64,000 bases of DNA from Pantoea sp. Mb-10 (GCF_021272205.1 NZ_JAJSDX010000004.1:1-64000); one strand, 5' to 3'. Numbered from the stretch's first letter, positions 34,184 to 45,043 are shown. The notes: generated by a model not told the origin, from the sequence alone. Numbers and translations are program-made.

Positions 34184-34781
34184 CGTGCGTCTCCTGTTGG
34201 CGTTGATAAAGGCGATAAGCCACCTGTCCGGCAATCTTCTCGCGGTATAAATCCCAGCTGGCCGGAGCGACGGGTGCGCCGTGTTCCACTTCACTCTCTA
34301 CATAGATTAGCGCCTGATGGCTCAGCCAGCCGTTTTGCTCCAGCAGCGTGAGGGTTTCCTGCAGTAGCCCTTTACGGAACGGCGGATCAACAAACACGAT
34401 ATCAAACGGCGTGCCGGGTTGGCTCAGCCACTGCAACGTATTGGCCTGCACCACGACGCCCTGCGTAGCGCGCAGCGTATGGAGATTTTGCGTCAGCTGC
34501 TGGGCCACGCTGCGGTCCAGCTCCAGCAGTGTCGCGCAGGCCGCATAGCGCGACAGCGCTTCCAATCCTAACGCCCCGCTGCCGGCAAAGCAGTCCAGGC
34601 AGCGGGCCTGCTGGATATCAGGTGCCAGCCAGTTAAACAGGGTTTCACGCACGCGGTCGGTGGTGGGACGCAACCCATCGCTATTGGGAACGGGAAGTTT
34701 TCGGCCGCGCCACTGCCCGCCAATAATGCGGATCTGGCCTGCGGCGCTGCTGCTGCGGGGGGATTTAGGCATGTCGCTCAT
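34173..34781 (-). CDS. rsmD: 16S rRNA m2G966 methyltransferase
   Basis: Methylates guanine 966 of 16S rRNA in the assembled small subunit, using S-adenosylmethionine. It has 202 residues (E. coli 198). The cofactor loop is LDCFAGSGALGLEALSRYA (about 60-78); the catalytic motif is DPPF in FDIVFVDPPFRKGLL; GQIRIIGGQWRGRKLPVP marks the N-terminal RNA-binding region. Either the first Met or Met4 could be used. Divergent from ftsY, as in E. coli. Confidence 0.95.
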   Translation of the reverse strand: MSDMPKSPRSSSAAGQIRIIGGQWRGRKLPVPNSDGLRPTTDRVRETLFNWLAPDIQQARCLDCFAGSGALGLEALSRYAACATLLELDRSVAQQLTQNLHTLRATQGVVVQANTLQWLSQPGTPFDIVFVDPPFRKGLLQETLTLLEQNGWLSHQALIYVESEVEHGAPVAPASWDLYREKIAGQVAYRLYQRQQETHDVA

Positions 34782-35002
34782 AACTCGTCATAATTTGTTG
34801 CGTAGTTTAACGGGCGCTGCGGGCAGAAGAAACGTTAAAAAAAGGGTGCTGTGGTGCGCTGGCTGGAAAGTGTTAGACTATTGAGTTGGTATCGCGCGCG
34901 TAATTGCCTGATTTTTACGCCGCTCATGCGCGAAAGCATTAAATTTTATCCCCTGGGAAAACGAATCACCGGGAATAAGCCATCGAGGAGTGTGGTCACA
35001 CA

Positions 35003-36496
35003 ATGGCAAAAGAGAAGAAACGCGGCTTTTTTTCCTGGCTAGGCTTTGGCAAAGAAGAACAGGCGCAGCCGCCTGCGGAAGTGCCGCAGCACGACGCTGT
35101 GCAGCAACCTGAACCTGACGTCGACGAGAGTGCGCACGCGCGCGCCGAGGCGCAGGCAGAAGCGCATGCGGAGCATACCGCTGAAGCGACGCACGATGAC
35201 ACTGACGCTGCGCCCATCACCCATATCGAAGAAGAGATCCTGCCGGAAGAGGAAGTGACCGCTCAGCCCGATAGCGTCACCGCGCATCAAGCGGCGGTTT
35301 TGCCGGAAGATCTGCCTGAAACGGGTCTCGCACCGGTCGAACCAGAACCGCAGCAGGAAGCACACTTGCCAGAACCGGCGATCGTCGTTCCCGAGGACGC
35401 CTCTCAGCCAGCGACACAGGCGCAGGACGACGCGCCGCTGAGCGATGAAGAGCTGGAAGCGCTGGCGCTGGCGGAAACCTACGCCGAAGACGCCGAAGCC
35501 GAAGTGGCGGATACCGTGAGCGATTTGCCGCTGGCTGCGGCGCCGCTGGTTGCGCAGGAGCAAGAGCGTCCGACCAAAGAGGGCTTTTTCGCCCGTCTGA
35601 AGCGCAGTCTGGTGAAAACCCGTGAAAATCTGGGTTCTGGCTTTGTCAGCCTGTTCCGCGGCAAGAAAATTGATGACGATCTGTTTGACGAGCTGGAAGA
35701 GCAGCTGCTGATTGCGGATGTAGGGGTAGAAACCACGCGCCGCATCATCACCAGTTTGACCCAGCAGGCGAGCCGCAAACAGCTGCGTGACGCGGAAGCG
35801 CTGTACGGCCTGCTGAAAACCGAGATGTCGGAGATTCTGAACAAGGTTGACGCGCCGCTCGATGTCAGCGGTAAAACGCCGTTTGTGATCCTGATGGTCG
35901 GCGTCAACGGCGTGGGTAAAACCACGACCATTGGTAAGCTTGCGCGCCAGTATCAGTCAGAAGGTAAATCCGTCATGTTGGCCGCCGGTGACACTTTCCG
36001 TGCCGCTGCGGTCGAGCAGCTTCAAGTGTGGGGGCAGCGCAACAATATTCCCGTGGTGGCGCAGCACACCGGTGCGGATTCCGCCTCGGTGATCTTTGAT
36101 GCCATTCAGGCGGCGAAAGCGCGCAACGTGGACGTACTCATCGCCGATACCGCCGGACGCCTGCAAAACAAAGCGCACCTGATGGAAGAGCTGAAAAAAA
36201 TCACGCGCGTGATGAAAAAGCTGGATAACGACGCACCACATGAAGTGATGCTGACCCTCGATGCCAGCACCGGGCAGAACGCGATCAGCCAGGCCAAACT
36301 GTTTAATGACGCCGTGGGCCTAAGCGGCATTGCGCTGACCAAGCTCGACGGCACGGCGAAAGGCGGGGTGATCTTCTCGATCGCCGATCAGTTCGGCATC
36401 CCGATTCGCTACATTGGTGTTGGGGAAGGCATTGAGGATTTACGGCCATTTAAGGCCGGAGATTTTATTGAGGCACTGTTTGCCCGAGAGGAATAA
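35003..36496 (+). CDS. ftsY: signal recognition particle receptor FtsY
   Basis: GTPase that docks ribosome-SRP complexes at the inner membrane for insertion of membrane proteins. It has 497 residues, the same as E. coli. An N-terminal basic amphipathic segment (KEKKRGFFSWLGFGK) is followed by a long acidic A domain (about 20-195, rich in Glu, Ala, Gln). The NG GTPase domain has G1 at 300-308 (GVNGVGKTT), DTAGR and TKLDGTAKGG. First gene of ftsYEX; ftsE follows after 5 bases. Confidence 0.97.
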   Translation: MAKEKKRGFFSWLGFGKEEQAQPPAEVPQHDAVQQPEPDVDESAHARAEAQAEAHAEHTAEATHDDTDAAPITHIEEEILPEEEVTAQPDSVTAHQAAVLPEDLPETGLAPVEPEPQQEAHLPEPAIVVPEDASQPATQAQDDAPLSDEELEALALAETYAEDAEAEVADTVSDLPLAAAPLVAQEQERPTKEGFFARLKRSLVKTRENLGSGFVSLFRGKKIDDDLFDELEEQLLIADVGVETTRRIITSLTQQASRKQLRDAEALYGLLKTEMSEILNKVDAPLDVSGKTPFVILMVGVNGVGKTTTIGKLARQYQSEGKSVMLAAGDTFRAAAVEQLQVWGQRNNIPVVAQHTGADSASVIFDAIQAAKARNVDVLIADTAGRLQNKAHLMEELKKITRVMKKLDNDAPHEVMLTLDASTGQNAISQAKLFNDAVGLSGIALTKLDGTAKGGVIFSIADQFGIPIRYIGVGEGIEDLRPFKAGDFIEALFAREE

Positions 36497-36501
36497 GTGG
36501 G

Positions 36502-37170
36502 ATGATTCGCTTTCAAGAGGTAAGTAAAGCATACCTGGGCGGACGCCAGGCGCTACAAGGGGTCGATTTTCATCTGCGCCCCGGCGAAATGGCGTTCCTC
36601 ACCGGCCATTCCGGCGCGGGAAAAAGTACCTTACTGAAGCTGATTTGTGGCATTGAACGCCCGAGTGCCGGGCAGATCTGGTTTAGCGGGCATGACATAT
36701 CGCGCCTGCGCCGCAGTGAAGTGCCTTTCCTGCGTCGTCAGATCGGCATGATTTTTCAGGATCATCATTTGCTGATGGATCGGTCGGTATACGAGAACGT
36801 GGCGATCCCGCTGATCATTTCCGGTGCCAGCGGCGAGGACATTCGTCGTCGCGTCTCTGCCGCGCTGGATAAGGTGGGCCTGCTCGACAAAGCGAAAAGT
36901 TTCCCCATCCAGCTTTCCGGCGGTGAGCAGCAGCGGGTGGGCATTGCCCGCGCCGTGGTGAACAAACCCGCGGTGCTGCTGGCGGATGAGCCCACTGGCA
37001 ACCTTGATAACGCGTTGTCCGAAGACATTCTGCGCCTGTTTGAAGAGTTTAATCGCGTGGGCGTAACGGTGTTAATGGCGACGCACGACATTGGGCTGAT
37101 CTCACGCCGCAATTACCGCGTGATGACGCTGAATCAGGGACGTCTGCACGGAGGCCACGATGGTCAATAA
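36502..37170 (+). CDS. ftsE: cell division ATP-binding protein FtsE
   Basis: ATPase that with FtsX forms an ABC-type complex at the septum, controlling cell-wall hydrolase activation through EnvC. It has 222 residues, the same as E. coli. Walker [10 protein letters not shown] (about 36-44), signature [14 protein letters not shown] (about 138-151) and Walker [12 protein letters not shown] are complete. It lies 5 bases after ftsY and overlaps ftsX by 11 bases. Confidence 0.97.
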   Translation: MIRFQEVSKAYLGGRQALQGVDFHLRPGEMAFLTGHSGAGKSTLLKLICGIERPSAGQIWFSGHDISRLRRSEVPFLRRQIGMIFQDHHLLMDRSVYENVAIPLIISGASGEDIRRRVSAALDKVGLLDKAKSFPIQLSGGEQQRVGIARAVVNKPAVLLADEPTGNLDNALSEDILRLFEEFNRVGVTVLMATHDIGLISRRNYRVMTLNQGRLHGGHDGQ

Positions 37171-38158
37171 ACGCAATAAGCGCCCGGCTGCGACCAAAGC
37201 GGCAAAACAACCGTCGAAACAGCCGTCGAAAAGTAAAGCGCTTAAAGGCGGCTGGCAAGAGCAGTGGCGTTATGCCTGGCGCGGCACGCTCTCTGATATG
37301 TATCGCCAACCGCTGGCAACCTTGTTGACGGTAATGGTCATTGCCATCTCGCTGACGCTACCGAGCGTCTGTTACATGGTGTGGAAAAACGTTAGCCAAG
37401 CGGCGGCGCAGTGGTATCCGGCTCCGCAGCTCACCGTGTATCTGGATAAGTCGCTGGATGACACGGCGGCAGAAAATGTTACCGCGCAGCTTAAGCAGCT
37501 CGACGGCGTGGATCACGTTAACTACATGACGCGCGAAGAGGCGCAGAGTGAGTTCCGCAACTGGTCGGGCTTTGGCGGTGCCATGGACATGCTGGAGCAG
37601 AATCCGCTGCCTGCTGTGGCGATCATCACGCCGAAGCTCAATTTCCAAAATTCCGACACCATGGCAAACCTGCGCGATCGCGTGGCGAAAGTGCAGGGGG
37701 TGGACGAAGTGCGCATGGATGACAGCTGGTTCGCGCGCCTGGCGGCCCTGACCGGGCTGGTAGGACAGGTTGCCTCGATGATTGGCTTGCTGATGGTGGT
37801 CGCGGTGTTCCTGGTGATTGGCAATAGCGTTCGCCTGAGTATTTTTGCCCGGCGCGACACCATTAACGTGCAGAAGCTGATCGGCGCTACCGACGGCTTT
37901 ATTTTGCGTCCGTTTCTTTACGGCGGCGCGCTGCTGGGACTTTCGGGCGCCGTGCTCTCGCTGATCCTTTCTGAGGTGTTAGTGCTCCGCCTGCAGTCAG
38001 TGGTGGCGCAGGTGGCTTCGGTGTTTGGCACCACCTTCGTGCTGGAAGGTTTTTCCTGGGATGAAGGCCTGCTGCTGCTGCTGGTGGCGGCGATCATCGG
38101 CTGGATCGCCGCCTGGCTGGCGACGGCGCAACATTTACGTCGATTTACGCCCCAGTAA
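37160..38158 (+). CDS. ftsX: cell division protein FtsX
   Basis: Membrane partner of FtsE that transmits its ATPase signal to periplasmic EnvC and the amidases at the division site. It has 332 residues (E. coli 352; the cytoplasmic N-terminus is shorter). A Lys/Pro/Gln-rich N-terminus precedes the first membrane segment (about 53-75), then a large periplasmic loop with [15 protein letters not shown], then three membrane segments with the MacB/FtsX core. The start inside ftsE follows GGAGG. Confidence 0.96.
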   Translation: MVNKRNKRPAATKAAKQPSKQPSKSKALKGGWQEQWRYAWRGTLSDMYRQPLATLLTVMVIAISLTLPSVCYMVWKNVSQAAAQWYPAPQLTVYLDKSLDDTAAENVTAQLKQLDGVDHVNYMTREEAQSEFRNWSGFGGAMDMLEQNPLPAVAIITPKLNFQNSDTMANLRDRVAKVQGVDEVRMDDSWFARLAALTGLVGQVASMIGLLMVVAVFLVIGNSVRLSIFARRDTINVQKLIGATDGFILRPFLYGGALLGLSGAVLSLILSEVLVLRLQSVVAQVASVFGTTFVLEGFSWDEGLLLLLVAAIIGWIAAWLATAQHLRRFTPQ

Positions 38159-38265
38159 CCCTCCGCAACGTTTTTTGATATACTCTTCCTCTGCTGCCGA
38201 CGAACGGGAGCAGAGGATTCTTCCCAAAATCCCCCGCCGACAGCTGTGCTTATCTTATTCACTGC

Positions 38266-38299
38266 TATAATTGAACTTGTGGATAACTTTGTCGTCCAA
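38266..38299 (+). promoter_or_regulatory. rpoH promoter cluster: sigma70 -10, sigma-E promoter, DnaA box
   Basis: TATAAT at 38266-38271 can be a sigma70 -10. Next, GAACTT (38273-38278) and TCCAA (38295-38299), 16 bp apart, align with the sigma-E promoter P3 of E. coli rpoH (GAACTTGTGGATAA, then TCTGA). A perfect DnaA box (TGTGGATAA, 38278-38286) overlaps that sigma-E spacer, as in E. coli. This predicts envelope-stress and DnaA input to heat-shock sigma synthesis. Confidence 0.75.
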
Positions 38300-38397
38300 T
38301 AAGCACACATTGCTTTTGGTTTTTCTGCAGCGCTGACATAATGTAGCGGCTGCGCAAAGAATCATGCAGCAAGTCCATTGAATTTGTGAGGGTTTGA

Positions 38398-39255
38398 ATG
38401 ACCAAAGAAATGCAAACTTTAGCGATTGCGCCTCTTGGCAACCTGGAGTCTTACGTCCGGGCGGCTAACAACTGGCCGGTACTGACGGCAGAAGAGGAAA
38501 AAGCATTGGCTGAGAAGCTGCATTACCAGGGCGATCTGGATGCAGCCAAGACGCTGATCCTGTCTCACCTGCGCTTTGTTGTTCATATCGCTCGTAATTA
38601 CTCCGGTTACGGCCTGCCGCAGGCTGACCTGATTCAGGAAGGTAACATTGGCCTGATGAAGGCGGTGCGCCGCTTCAATCCTGAAGTGGGCGTGCGTCTC
38701 GTCTCTTTCGCCGTGCACTGGATCAAAGCGGAAATTCACGAATACGTACTGCGCAACTGGCGTATCGTGAAGGTCGCCACCACCAAAGCACAGCGCAAAC
38801 TGTTTTTTAACCTGCGTAAAACCAAGCAGCGTCTGGGCTGGTTTAACCAGGATGAAGTTGAGATGGTTGCGCGCGAGCTGGGCGTGAGCAGCAAAGACGT
38901 GCTCGAAATGGAATCGCGCATGGCCGCACAGGACATGACTTTTGATATGTCCTCTGACGACGACGCTGGCGAAGGCAAGCCGATGGCGCCCGTGCTTTAT
39001 CTGCAGGATAAAACCTCAGACTTTGCTGACGGCATCGAAGAGGACAACTGGGACGCGCACGCGGCGGACAAGCTGAGCGATGCGATGTTGAGCCTTGACG
39101 AGCGTAGCCAGCATATCATCCGCGCCCGCTGGCTGGATGATGACAACAAAACCACGCTGCAGGAGCTGGCTGACCAGTATGGCGTCTCCGCCGAACGCGT
39201 GCGTCAGCTGGAGAAAAACGCCATGAAGAAATTACGCATGGCGATCGAGGCTTAA
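38398..39255 (+). CDS. rpoH: heat-shock sigma factor RpoH (sigma32)
   Basis: Directs RNA polymerase to heat-shock promoters. It has 285 residues (E. coli 284). The RpoH box segment [18 protein letters not shown] (about 132-149) is the same as in E. coli; region 2 includes [20 protein letters not shown] and [19 protein letters not shown]; region 4 ends in [20 protein letters not shown]. The 5' part of the mRNA is a known RNA thermometer in the family; I did not fold it here. A strong terminator follows. Confidence 0.98.
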   Translation: MTKEMQTLAIAPLGNLESYVRAANNWPVLTAEEEKALAEKLHYQGDLDAAKTLILSHLRFVVHIARNYSGYGLPQADLIQEGNIGLMKAVRRFNPEVGVRLVSFAVHWIKAEIHEYVLRNWRIVKVATTKAQRKLFFNLRKTKQRLGWFNQDEVEMVARELGVSSKDVLEMESRMAAQDMTFDMSSDDDAGEGKPMAPVLYLQDKTSDFADGIEEDNWDAHAADKLSDAMLSLDERSQHIIRARWLDDDNKTTLQELADQYGVSAERVRQLEKNAMKKLRMAIEA

Positions 39256-39271
39256 CAGCCCTTCAGCAAAA

Positions 39272-39299
39272 AAAAGCGACCTGCGGGTCGCTTTTTTTA
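39272..39299. terminator. terminator between rpoH and panM
   Basis: A 7-bp stem (agcgacc / gggtcgct region) with a 4-base loop, flanked by A-run and T7, after rpoH. The flanking runs on both sides let it serve convergent panM as well. Confidence 0.9.
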
Positions 39300-39323
39300 T
39301 GCCTGCGCGCCAGTCGCGTGTGG

Positions 39324-39710
39324 TTAGCGCACCCAGCCGTCGCTTTGCGCCCGAAAGCCGCATGCCTGCATAAACGCGGCGCGCACGCGCTGATCGGCGT
39401 TGCCGTCGTCAGCGATCCACCAGCTCGTCTGTCCACCGTTCTGCGCGAGCGTCTCTTCCAGCAAATAGTGTCCCACGCCGCGGCGCCGAGTCACGTCACG
39501 CACTTCAAGATGCGTGATCTTGCCCAAGGTGCCGCTCAGGGTGAGCCGCAGGGCCGCCAACAGACGATCGTTGAACCGCGCAGCATACAGGCGCTGCGTC
39601 TCGCTGAGTTCCGCTTCTAGCTGTGCAAGATCGCACTGCGGCCAGATTTTGGCTAAATCCGTTCTGTCCTGCGTGGTCAGCGCGGTGAGCCGCTGAATCG
39701 TGAGCTTCAT
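39324..39710 (-). CDS. panM: PanD maturation and control factor PanM (PanZ)
   Basis: GNAT-fold protein that binds acetyl-CoA and triggers self-cleavage of the aspartate decarboxylase PanD, linking beta-alanine and coenzyme A supply. It has 128 residues (E. coli 127). Conserved: the N-terminal MKLTIQRL, RLYAARFNDRLLAALRLTLSG, and the acetyl-CoA loop RDVTRRRGVGHYLLEE. It lies between rpoH and livK on the opposite strand; in E. coli it lies between livJ and livK. Confidence 0.93.
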   Translation of the reverse strand: MKLTIQRLTALTTQDRTDLAKIWPQCDLAQLEAELSETQRLYAARFNDRLLAALRLTLSGTLGKITHLEVRDVTRRRGVGHYLLEETLAQNGGQTSWWIADDGNADQRVRAAFMQACGFRAQSDGWVR

Positions 39711-40113
39711 ACCCTTTACCTGTACTGCCAGAAAGGCATCAGTGTAGCGAATTTAGACGGTCAGTGTGCTGTCACTTTTTTGCGATAAAAAGAGGTCAAA
39801 TGGCAGCCGGTTTGCCAGGATTGTGGAGTAAGCCTGCGGTATTTGTCGAAAAAGGTAGCATAAGCCGCTGGCAAGCTGGCGAAAACATGGCCATAAAAAC
39901 CAGATGATTCTGCTGTATAACCCGCTCATTACTGAATATGTCAGTTGATTTAAAGAAGAAAGTTCCTGTTTAATAACCTGAAAAATAAAGCCTTATTCAC
40001 TAATAATGCCAGAAAAAGCGCTAACTCCTTCTTATGGAATCAGTTTTCCTTTTCACTGGCAGAAAAATAGCCAATCACAACAGACACACGACACAACAGA
40101 TGGGGAAGTACGC
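39711..40113 (+). other. liv operon control region
   Basis: About 400 AT-rich bases between the divergent panM and livK. This is the place for the leucine/Lrp-responsive promoter of the liv operon. TATAAC at 39916-39921 could be a -10 but lacks a good -35. GGGGAAG at about 40102 is the livK ribosome binding site. No gene: the in-frame extension of livK back to 40006 has no family match. Confidence 0.5.
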
Positions 40114-41241
40114 ATGAAAATGAGTAAAGGACGCGCTTTACTGGCGGGTTGCGTGGCGCTGGCCCTAAGCCACGCGGCACTGGCCAAAGACATTAAAATT
40201 GCTATCGTTGGCGCGGCAACCGGTCCGGTTGCGCAATATGGCGACATGCAATTTACCGGTGCCGCGCAGGCCATCAAGGACATCAATGCCAAAGGCGGCG
40301 TCAACGGTGACAAACTGGTTGGCGTGGAATACGACGATGCCTGCGACCCCAAACAAGCCGTGGCCGTGGCCAACAAAGTGGTTAACGATGGCATCAAATA
40401 CGTCATTGGCCACCTTTGCTCTTCTTCTACCCAGCCTGCATCGGATATTTACAACGATGAAGGGATTCTGATGATTACCCCGGCCGCCACGGCACCTGAG
40501 CTGACCGCGCGCGGTTACGCTGACGTGATGCGCACCACCGGTCTCGACTCCGACCAGGGCCCGACCGCCGCCAATTACATTTTGAGCGAAATCAAACCGA
40601 AGCGCATCGCGGTGGTGCATGACAAGCAGCAGTACGGTCAAGGGCTGGCGGAATCCGTGCAGAAAACCCTGAAAGCCAAAGGCGGCAACGTGGTGCTGTT
40701 CGAAGGGATCACCGCCGGCGATAAAGATTTCTCCACCCTGATTGCGCGCCTGAAGAAAGAGAACGTCGACTTTGTCTATTACGGCGGCTACTACCCAGAG
40801 CTGGGACAAATTCTGCGCCAGGCAAAATCAGCTGGCCTGAAAGCCGGTTTTATGGGGCCGGAAGGTGTGGGCAACGCCTCACTGTCTAACATTGCCGGTG
40901 ATGCATCTGAAGGGCTGTACGTGACGCTGCCGAAGCGCTACGACCAGCTGCCAGAGAACAAAAGCATTGTCGAGGCGATCAAAGCCAACACTGCGTCTAA
41001 CCGCAAAGATCCGACCGGACCGTTTGTCTGGACCACTTACGCTGCGATTCAGTCGCTGGTGGCCGGTATTGAGCGCAGCAAAAGCGACGAGCCTGATGCC
41101 ATTGCCAAAGACCTGAAAACCGGTGCCCCGGTACCCACAGTGATGGGCGACCTGAGCTGGGATCAGAAAGGCGATCTGAAAGGCTTCGAGTTTGGCGTCT
41201 TCAAATGGCACAAAGACGGTTCTTCCACTGCCGTGAAGTAA
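40114..41241 (+). CDS. livK: leucine/branched-chain amino acid binding protein
   Basis: Periplasmic receptor delivering leucine, isoleucine and valine to the LivHMGF importer. Starting at 40114 ([24 protein letters not shown]) gives 375 residues with a clean signal peptide and cleavage near ALA/KD. The body keeps [35 protein letters not shown] and [14 protein letters not shown], the ligand-binding part. LVGVEYDD and the WHKDGSSTA end are closer to LivK than LivJ. It is the only such gene here; E. coli has both. A hairpin separates it from livH. Confidence 0.93.
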   Translation: MKMSKGRALLAGCVALALSHAALAKDIKIAIVGAATGPVAQYGDMQFTGAAQAIKDINAKGGVNGDKLVGVEYDDACDPKQAVAVANKVVNDGIKYVIGHLCSSSTQPASDIYNDEGILMITPAATAPELTARGYADVMRTTGLDSDQGPTAANYILSEIKPKRIAVVHDKQQYGQGLAESVQKTLKAKGGNVVLFEGITAGDKDFSTLIARLKKENVDFVYYGGYYPELGQILRQAKSAGLKAGFMGPEGVGNASLSNIAGDASEGLYVTLPKRYDQLPENKSIVEAIKANTASNRKDPTGPFVWTTYAAIQSLVAGIERSKSDEPDAIAKDLKTGAPVPTVMGDLSWDQKGDLKGFEFGVFKWHKDGSSTAVK

Positions 41242-41276
41242 TCCCGCTTAAGCGTCACCCTTCAGTACGAACGACG

Positions 41277-41299
41277 GGGCGGCCGCAGGGCCGCCCTTT
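41277..41299 (+). terminator. livK-livH intercistronic hairpin
   Basis: An 8-bp GC stem (gggcggcc / ggccgccc) with a 4-base loop, then TTTATCC. It lies between livK and livH and probably stops or protects part of the transcript, giving excess binding protein over the membrane parts. Confidence 0.7.
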
Positions 41300-41364
41300 A
41301 TCCACCCCGATCGGATTCACGCCGCGCGCGTCAGCCCATCGCGGGCGTTTTTAAGGTAATTGTT

Positions 41365-42291
41365 ATGTCCGAGCAGTTTCTCTATTTCACTCAGCAGATG
41401 TTCAACGGGGTTACTCTCGGGAGCACCTATGCGCTGATCGCCATTGGCTATACCATGGTTTACGGCATTATCGGCATGATCAACTTCGCGCACGGCGAGG
41501 TGTACATGATCGGTAGCTACGTCTCTTTCATTGTGATTGCCGCCCTGATGATGATGGGCATCGACAGCACCTGGCTGATGATCGCCGCCGGATTCGTGAT
41601 GGCGGTGATCATCTCCAGCGCCTACGGCTGGAGCATTGAGCGCGTGGCCTACAAGCCGGTACGCTCCTCTAAGCGCTTGATCGCGCTGATTTCCGCCATC
41701 GGCATGTCGATCTTCCTGCAAAACTACGTCAGTCTGACGCAGGGCTCGCGGGACCTGGCGCTGCCCAGTTTGATTACCGGCCAGTGGACGCTCGGGGAAA
41801 GCAACGGCTTCGCCACCACGCTCTCCACCATGCAGCTGGTGATTTGGGTCGTGACCTTCCTGGCCATGCTGGCGCTGACGCTGTTCATTCGCTACTCGCG
41901 CATGGGGCGCGCCTGCCGCGCCTGCGCGGAAGATTTGAAAATGGCGAGCCTGCTCGGTATCAACACTGACCGCGTGATTTCACTGACGTTCGTGATCGGC
42001 GCAGCTATGGCGGCGGTGGCGGGCGTCCTGCTGGGCCAGTTCTACGGCTCCATTAACCCGTTCATTGGCTTTATGGCTGGGATGAAGGCATTTACCGCTG
42101 CCGTGTTAGGCGGCATCGGCAGCATTCCGGGCGCGATGATAGGCGGCCTGGTGCTGGGGATTGCCGAAGCGCTCACGTCGGCCTATTTGTCGACCGAATA
42201 TAAAGATGTGGTGTCGTTTGCGCTGCTGATTGTGGTGTTGCTGGTGATGCCTACGGGCATTCTGGGCCGCCCGGAGGTGGAGAAAGTATGA
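41365..42291 (+). CDS. livH: branched-chain amino acid permease LivH
   Basis: Inner-membrane permease of the LIV importer, 308 residues as in E. coli, with about eight hydrophobic segments. Conserved LivH features include [30 protein letters not shown] (about 13-42) and the cytoplasmic loop [21 protein letters not shown] (about 188-208), which contacts the ATPases. Its stop overlaps the livM start by four bases. Confidence 0.96.
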   Translation: MSEQFLYFTQQMFNGVTLGSTYALIAIGYTMVYGIIGMINFAHGEVYMIGSYVSFIVIAALMMMGIDSTWLMIAAGFVMAVIISSAYGWSIERVAYKPVRSSKRLIALISAIGMSIFLQNYVSLTQGSRDLALPSLITGQWTLGESNGFATTLSTMQLVIWVVTFLAMLALTLFIRYSRMGRACRACAEDLKMASLLGINTDRVISLTFVIGAAMAAVAGVLLGQFYGSINPFIGFMAGMKAFTAAVLGGIGSIPGAMIGGLVLGIAEALTSAYLSTEYKDVVSFALLIVVLLVMPTGILGRPEVEKV

Positions 42292-43559
42292 AACGCCTCG
42301 GACTGGTTAACGCCGTTGTCTCAACGGTGATGCTGCTGGTGCTCGCCACCTTCTTCATGGGGATGCGCCTCGACTTAAACGGCACACAATTAGTGGTCGC
42401 GAACGCAGGCGAGGTACGCTGGAACTGGATCTTCGTCGGCTGCGGCGTGGTATTTCTTTTCCAACTGTTGCGTCCGCTGTTGCACGGCAAGTTTGCCCGC
42501 AGCGGTAAAGGTATGGTGCTGCCAAGCTTTGACGGTTCTACCGCGAAGCAGAAGTGGCTGATGGCGGCGGTGCTGGCGGTGGCGATCGCGTGGCCGTTCT
42601 TCGTGTCGCGCGGCAGCGTCGATATCGCCACGCTGACGCTGATCTACGTGATGCTCGGGCTAGGTCTGAACGTGGTGGTTGGGCTCTCTGGCCTGCTGGT
42701 GCTGGGTTACGGCGGCTTTTACGCCATCGGCGCTTACACCTTTGCCTTGCTCAATCACTACTACGGTTTCGGCTTTTGGGAAAGCCTGCCGCTGGCCGGA
42801 TTGGTGGCCGGCGCGTTTGGCCTGATGCTCGGTTTTCCGGTGCTGCGCCTGCGCGGCGACTATCTGGCAATTGTCACGCTGGGCTTCGGCGAAATCGTGC
42901 GTATCCTGCTGCTCAATAACACGGCGATCACCGGCGGGCCTAACGGCATCGCGCAGATCCCCAAACCCAGCCTGTTCGGCCTGGAGTTTGGCCGTCGCGT
43001 GAGCGAAGGCGGCTGGAGCACCTTCCACGATTTCTTTGGCCTGAAATATGACCCCAACGATCGCGTGATCTTCCTCTATCTGGTGGCGCTGCTGCTGGTG
43101 GGATTGACGCTGTTTGTGATCAACCGCCTGCTGCGTATGCCGCTGGGTCGGGCGTGGGAAGCGCTACGTGAGGATGAAATTGCCTGCCGCTCGCTGGGCC
43201 TCAGCCCTACGCGCATCAAATTGACGGCCTTCACCATCAGCGCCGTGTTTGCCGGTTTCGCCGGTACGCTGTTTGCCGCGCGTCAGGGCTTTGTCAGCCC
43301 CGAATCGTTCACCTTTGTGGAGTCGGCATTTGTGCTGGCGATTGTGGTGCTGGGCGGCATGGGTTCGCAGCTGGCGGTGATCCTCGCGGCGATTTTGCTG
43401 GTGGTTTCACGCGAGCTGATGCGTGACCTTAACGAGTACAGCATGCTGGTGTTGGGAGGATTAATGGTGTTGATGATGATTTGGCGTCCACAGGGCCTGT
43501 TGCCAATGAAGCGTCCGCATCTGAAGTTGAAAAGCCGTAAACAAGGAGAGCAGGCATGA
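42288..43559 (+). CDS. livM: branched-chain amino acid permease LivM
   Basis: Second inner-membrane permease of the importer, 423 residues (E. coli 425). The extra N-terminal membrane segments (about 1-100) precede the LivM core with [33 protein letters not shown] and the ATPase-facing loop [21 protein letters not shown]. It overlaps livH (ATGA) and livG (four bases), so translation is coupled. Confidence 0.96.
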   Translation: MKRLGLVNAVVSTVMLLVLATFFMGMRLDLNGTQLVVANAGEVRWNWIFVGCGVVFLFQLLRPLLHGKFARSGKGMVLPSFDGSTAKQKWLMAAVLAVAIAWPFFVSRGSVDIATLTLIYVMLGLGLNVVVGLSGLLVLGYGGFYAIGAYTFALLNHYYGFGFWESLPLAGLVAGAFGLMLGFPVLRLRGDYLAIVTLGFGEIVRILLLNNTAITGGPNGIAQIPKPSLFGLEFGRRVSEGGWSTFHDFFGLKYDPNDRVIFLYLVALLLVGLTLFVINRLLRMPLGRAWEALREDEIACRSLGLSPTRIKLTAFTISAVFAGFAGTLFAARQGFVSPESFTFVESAFVLAIVVLGGMGSQLAVILAAILLVVSRELMRDLNEYSMLVLGGLMVLMMIWRPQGLLPMKRPHLKLKSRKQGEQA

Positions 43560-44323
43560 GTCAGCCTTTATTAGCCGTTGAAGGCCTGATGATGCGCTTC
43601 GGCGGCCTGTTGGCCGTGAACAACGTATCCCTGGCGCTGCATCCGCAGGAAATTGTTTCGCTGATCGGCCCTAACGGTGCCGGTAAAACCACGGTCTTCA
43701 ACTGCCTCACCGGTTTTTATAAACCCACCGGCGGCACCATTACGCTGCGTGACCGTCAGCTGCAAGGGCTGCCGGGGCAAAAAATTGCACGCATGGGCAT
43801 TGTGCGCACGTTTCAACACGTGCGCCTGTTCCGGGAAATGACGGTGATTGAAAACCTGCTGGTGGCGCAGCACCAGCACCTGAAAAGCGGCGTGTTTTCC
43901 GGGCTGTTCAAAACGCCCGCTTTTCGTCGCGGCGAGAGTGAAGCGCTGGATCGCGCCGCCACGTGGCTGGAACGCATTGGACTGCTGGCGCTGGCGAATC
44001 GTCAGGCGGGCAATTTGGCCTATGGTCAGCAGCGTCGTCTGGAGATTGCCCGCTGCATGGTGACGCAGCCAGAGATCCTGATGCTCGACGAACCCGCCGC
44101 CGGGCTTAACCCGCGCGAAACGCATGAGCTGGACGCGCTGATTGCCGAGCTGCGCGGCGAGCACAAGGTGTCGGTGTTGCTGATTGAACATGACATGAAG
44201 CTGGTGATGGGCATTTCTGACCGCATCTATGTGGTGAATCAGGGCACGCCGCTGGCAAACGGGACACCGGAAGAGGTGCGTAACAATCCGGATGTGATCC
44301 GTGCATATTTAGGTGAGGCGTAA
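43556..44323 (+). CDS. livG: branched-chain amino acid ATPase LivG
   Basis: ATP-binding subunit of the LIV importer, 255 residues as in E. coli. Walker [10 protein letters not shown] (about 42-50), a LivG-type signature ([14 protein letters not shown], replacing LSGGQ), and Walker [14 protein letters not shown] are present. Overlaps livM by four bases; livF starts 1 base after its stop. Confidence 0.97.
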   Translation: MSQPLLAVEGLMMRFGGLLAVNNVSLALHPQEIVSLIGPNGAGKTTVFNCLTGFYKPTGGTITLRDRQLQGLPGQKIARMGIVRTFQHVRLFREMTVIENLLVAQHQHLKSGVFSGLFKTPAFRRGESEALDRAATWLERIGLLALANRQAGNLAYGQQRRLEIARCMVTQPEILMLDEPAAGLNPRETHELDALIAELRGEHKVSVLLIEHDMKLVMGISDRIYVVNQGTPLANGTPEEVRNNPDVIRAYLGEA

Positions 44324-44324
44324 C

Positions 44325-45038
44325 ATGGCAAACCCGATTTTAACCTTGCAGGGTGTCAACGCCCATTACGGCCCGATTCAGGCGCTGCACAACATCAATT
44401 TGCATATCAACCAGGGCGAAATTGTCACGCTGATCGGCGCCAACGGCGCGGGTAAAACCACGCTGCTCGGCACGCTGTGCGGTGAACCGCGCGCCACCAG
44501 CGGTACCGTTGTGTTTGATGGCAAAACCATTACCGACTGGCAAACAGCGAAGATCATGCGCGAGGCGATAGCCATCGTGCCGGAAGGGCGCCGCGTGTTT
44601 TCTCGCATGACGGTGGAAGAGAACCTGGCGATGGGCGGTTTCTTCGCCACGCGCGCGCAGTATCATGAGCGTATTGAGCGGGTGTATCAGCTGTTCCCGC
44701 GCTTGGCCGAGCGTAAAATTCAACGCGCCGGCACCATGTCTGGCGGTGAGCAGCAGATGTTGGCGATCGGTCGTGCACTGATGAGCCAGCCGCGCCTGCT
44801 GCTGCTGGATGAACCGTCGCTGGGGCTGGCACCGATCATTATTCAGCAGATTTTCGACACTATCGAACAGCTGCGTCAGGCGGGCATGACGATCTTCCTC
44901 GTAGAGCAGAACGCCAACCAGGCGCTGAAGTTGGCCGATCGCGGATACGTCCTGGAAAACGGTCACGTGGTGCTGGAAGACAGCGGCGCGGCGCTGCTGT
45001 CTAACGAAGCAGTACGCAGCGCCTATCTGGGTGCCTGA
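44325..45038 (+). CDS. livF: branched-chain amino acid ATPase LivF
   Basis: Second ATP-binding subunit, 237 residues as in E. coli. I start at 44325 (MANPILTLQGVNAHYGP), behind GGTGAGG; the in-frame start at 44313 lies inside livG. Walker A GANGAGKTT, signature MSGGEQQMLAIGRAL and Walker B LLLLDEPSLGLAP are complete. Last gene of livKHMGF, followed by a 12-bp-stem terminator. Confidence 0.97.
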   Translation: MANPILTLQGVNAHYGPIQALHNINLHINQGEIVTLIGANGAGKTTLLGTLCGEPRATSGTVVFDGKTITDWQTAKIMREAIAIVPEGRRVFSRMTVEENLAMGGFFATRAQYHERIERVYQLFPRLAERKIQRAGTMSGGEQQMLAIGRALMSQPRLLLLDEPSLGLAPIIIQQIFDTIEQLRQAGMTIFLVEQNANQALKLADRGYVLENGHVVLEDSGAALLSNEAVRSAYLGA

Positions 45039-45043
45039 TCCTC

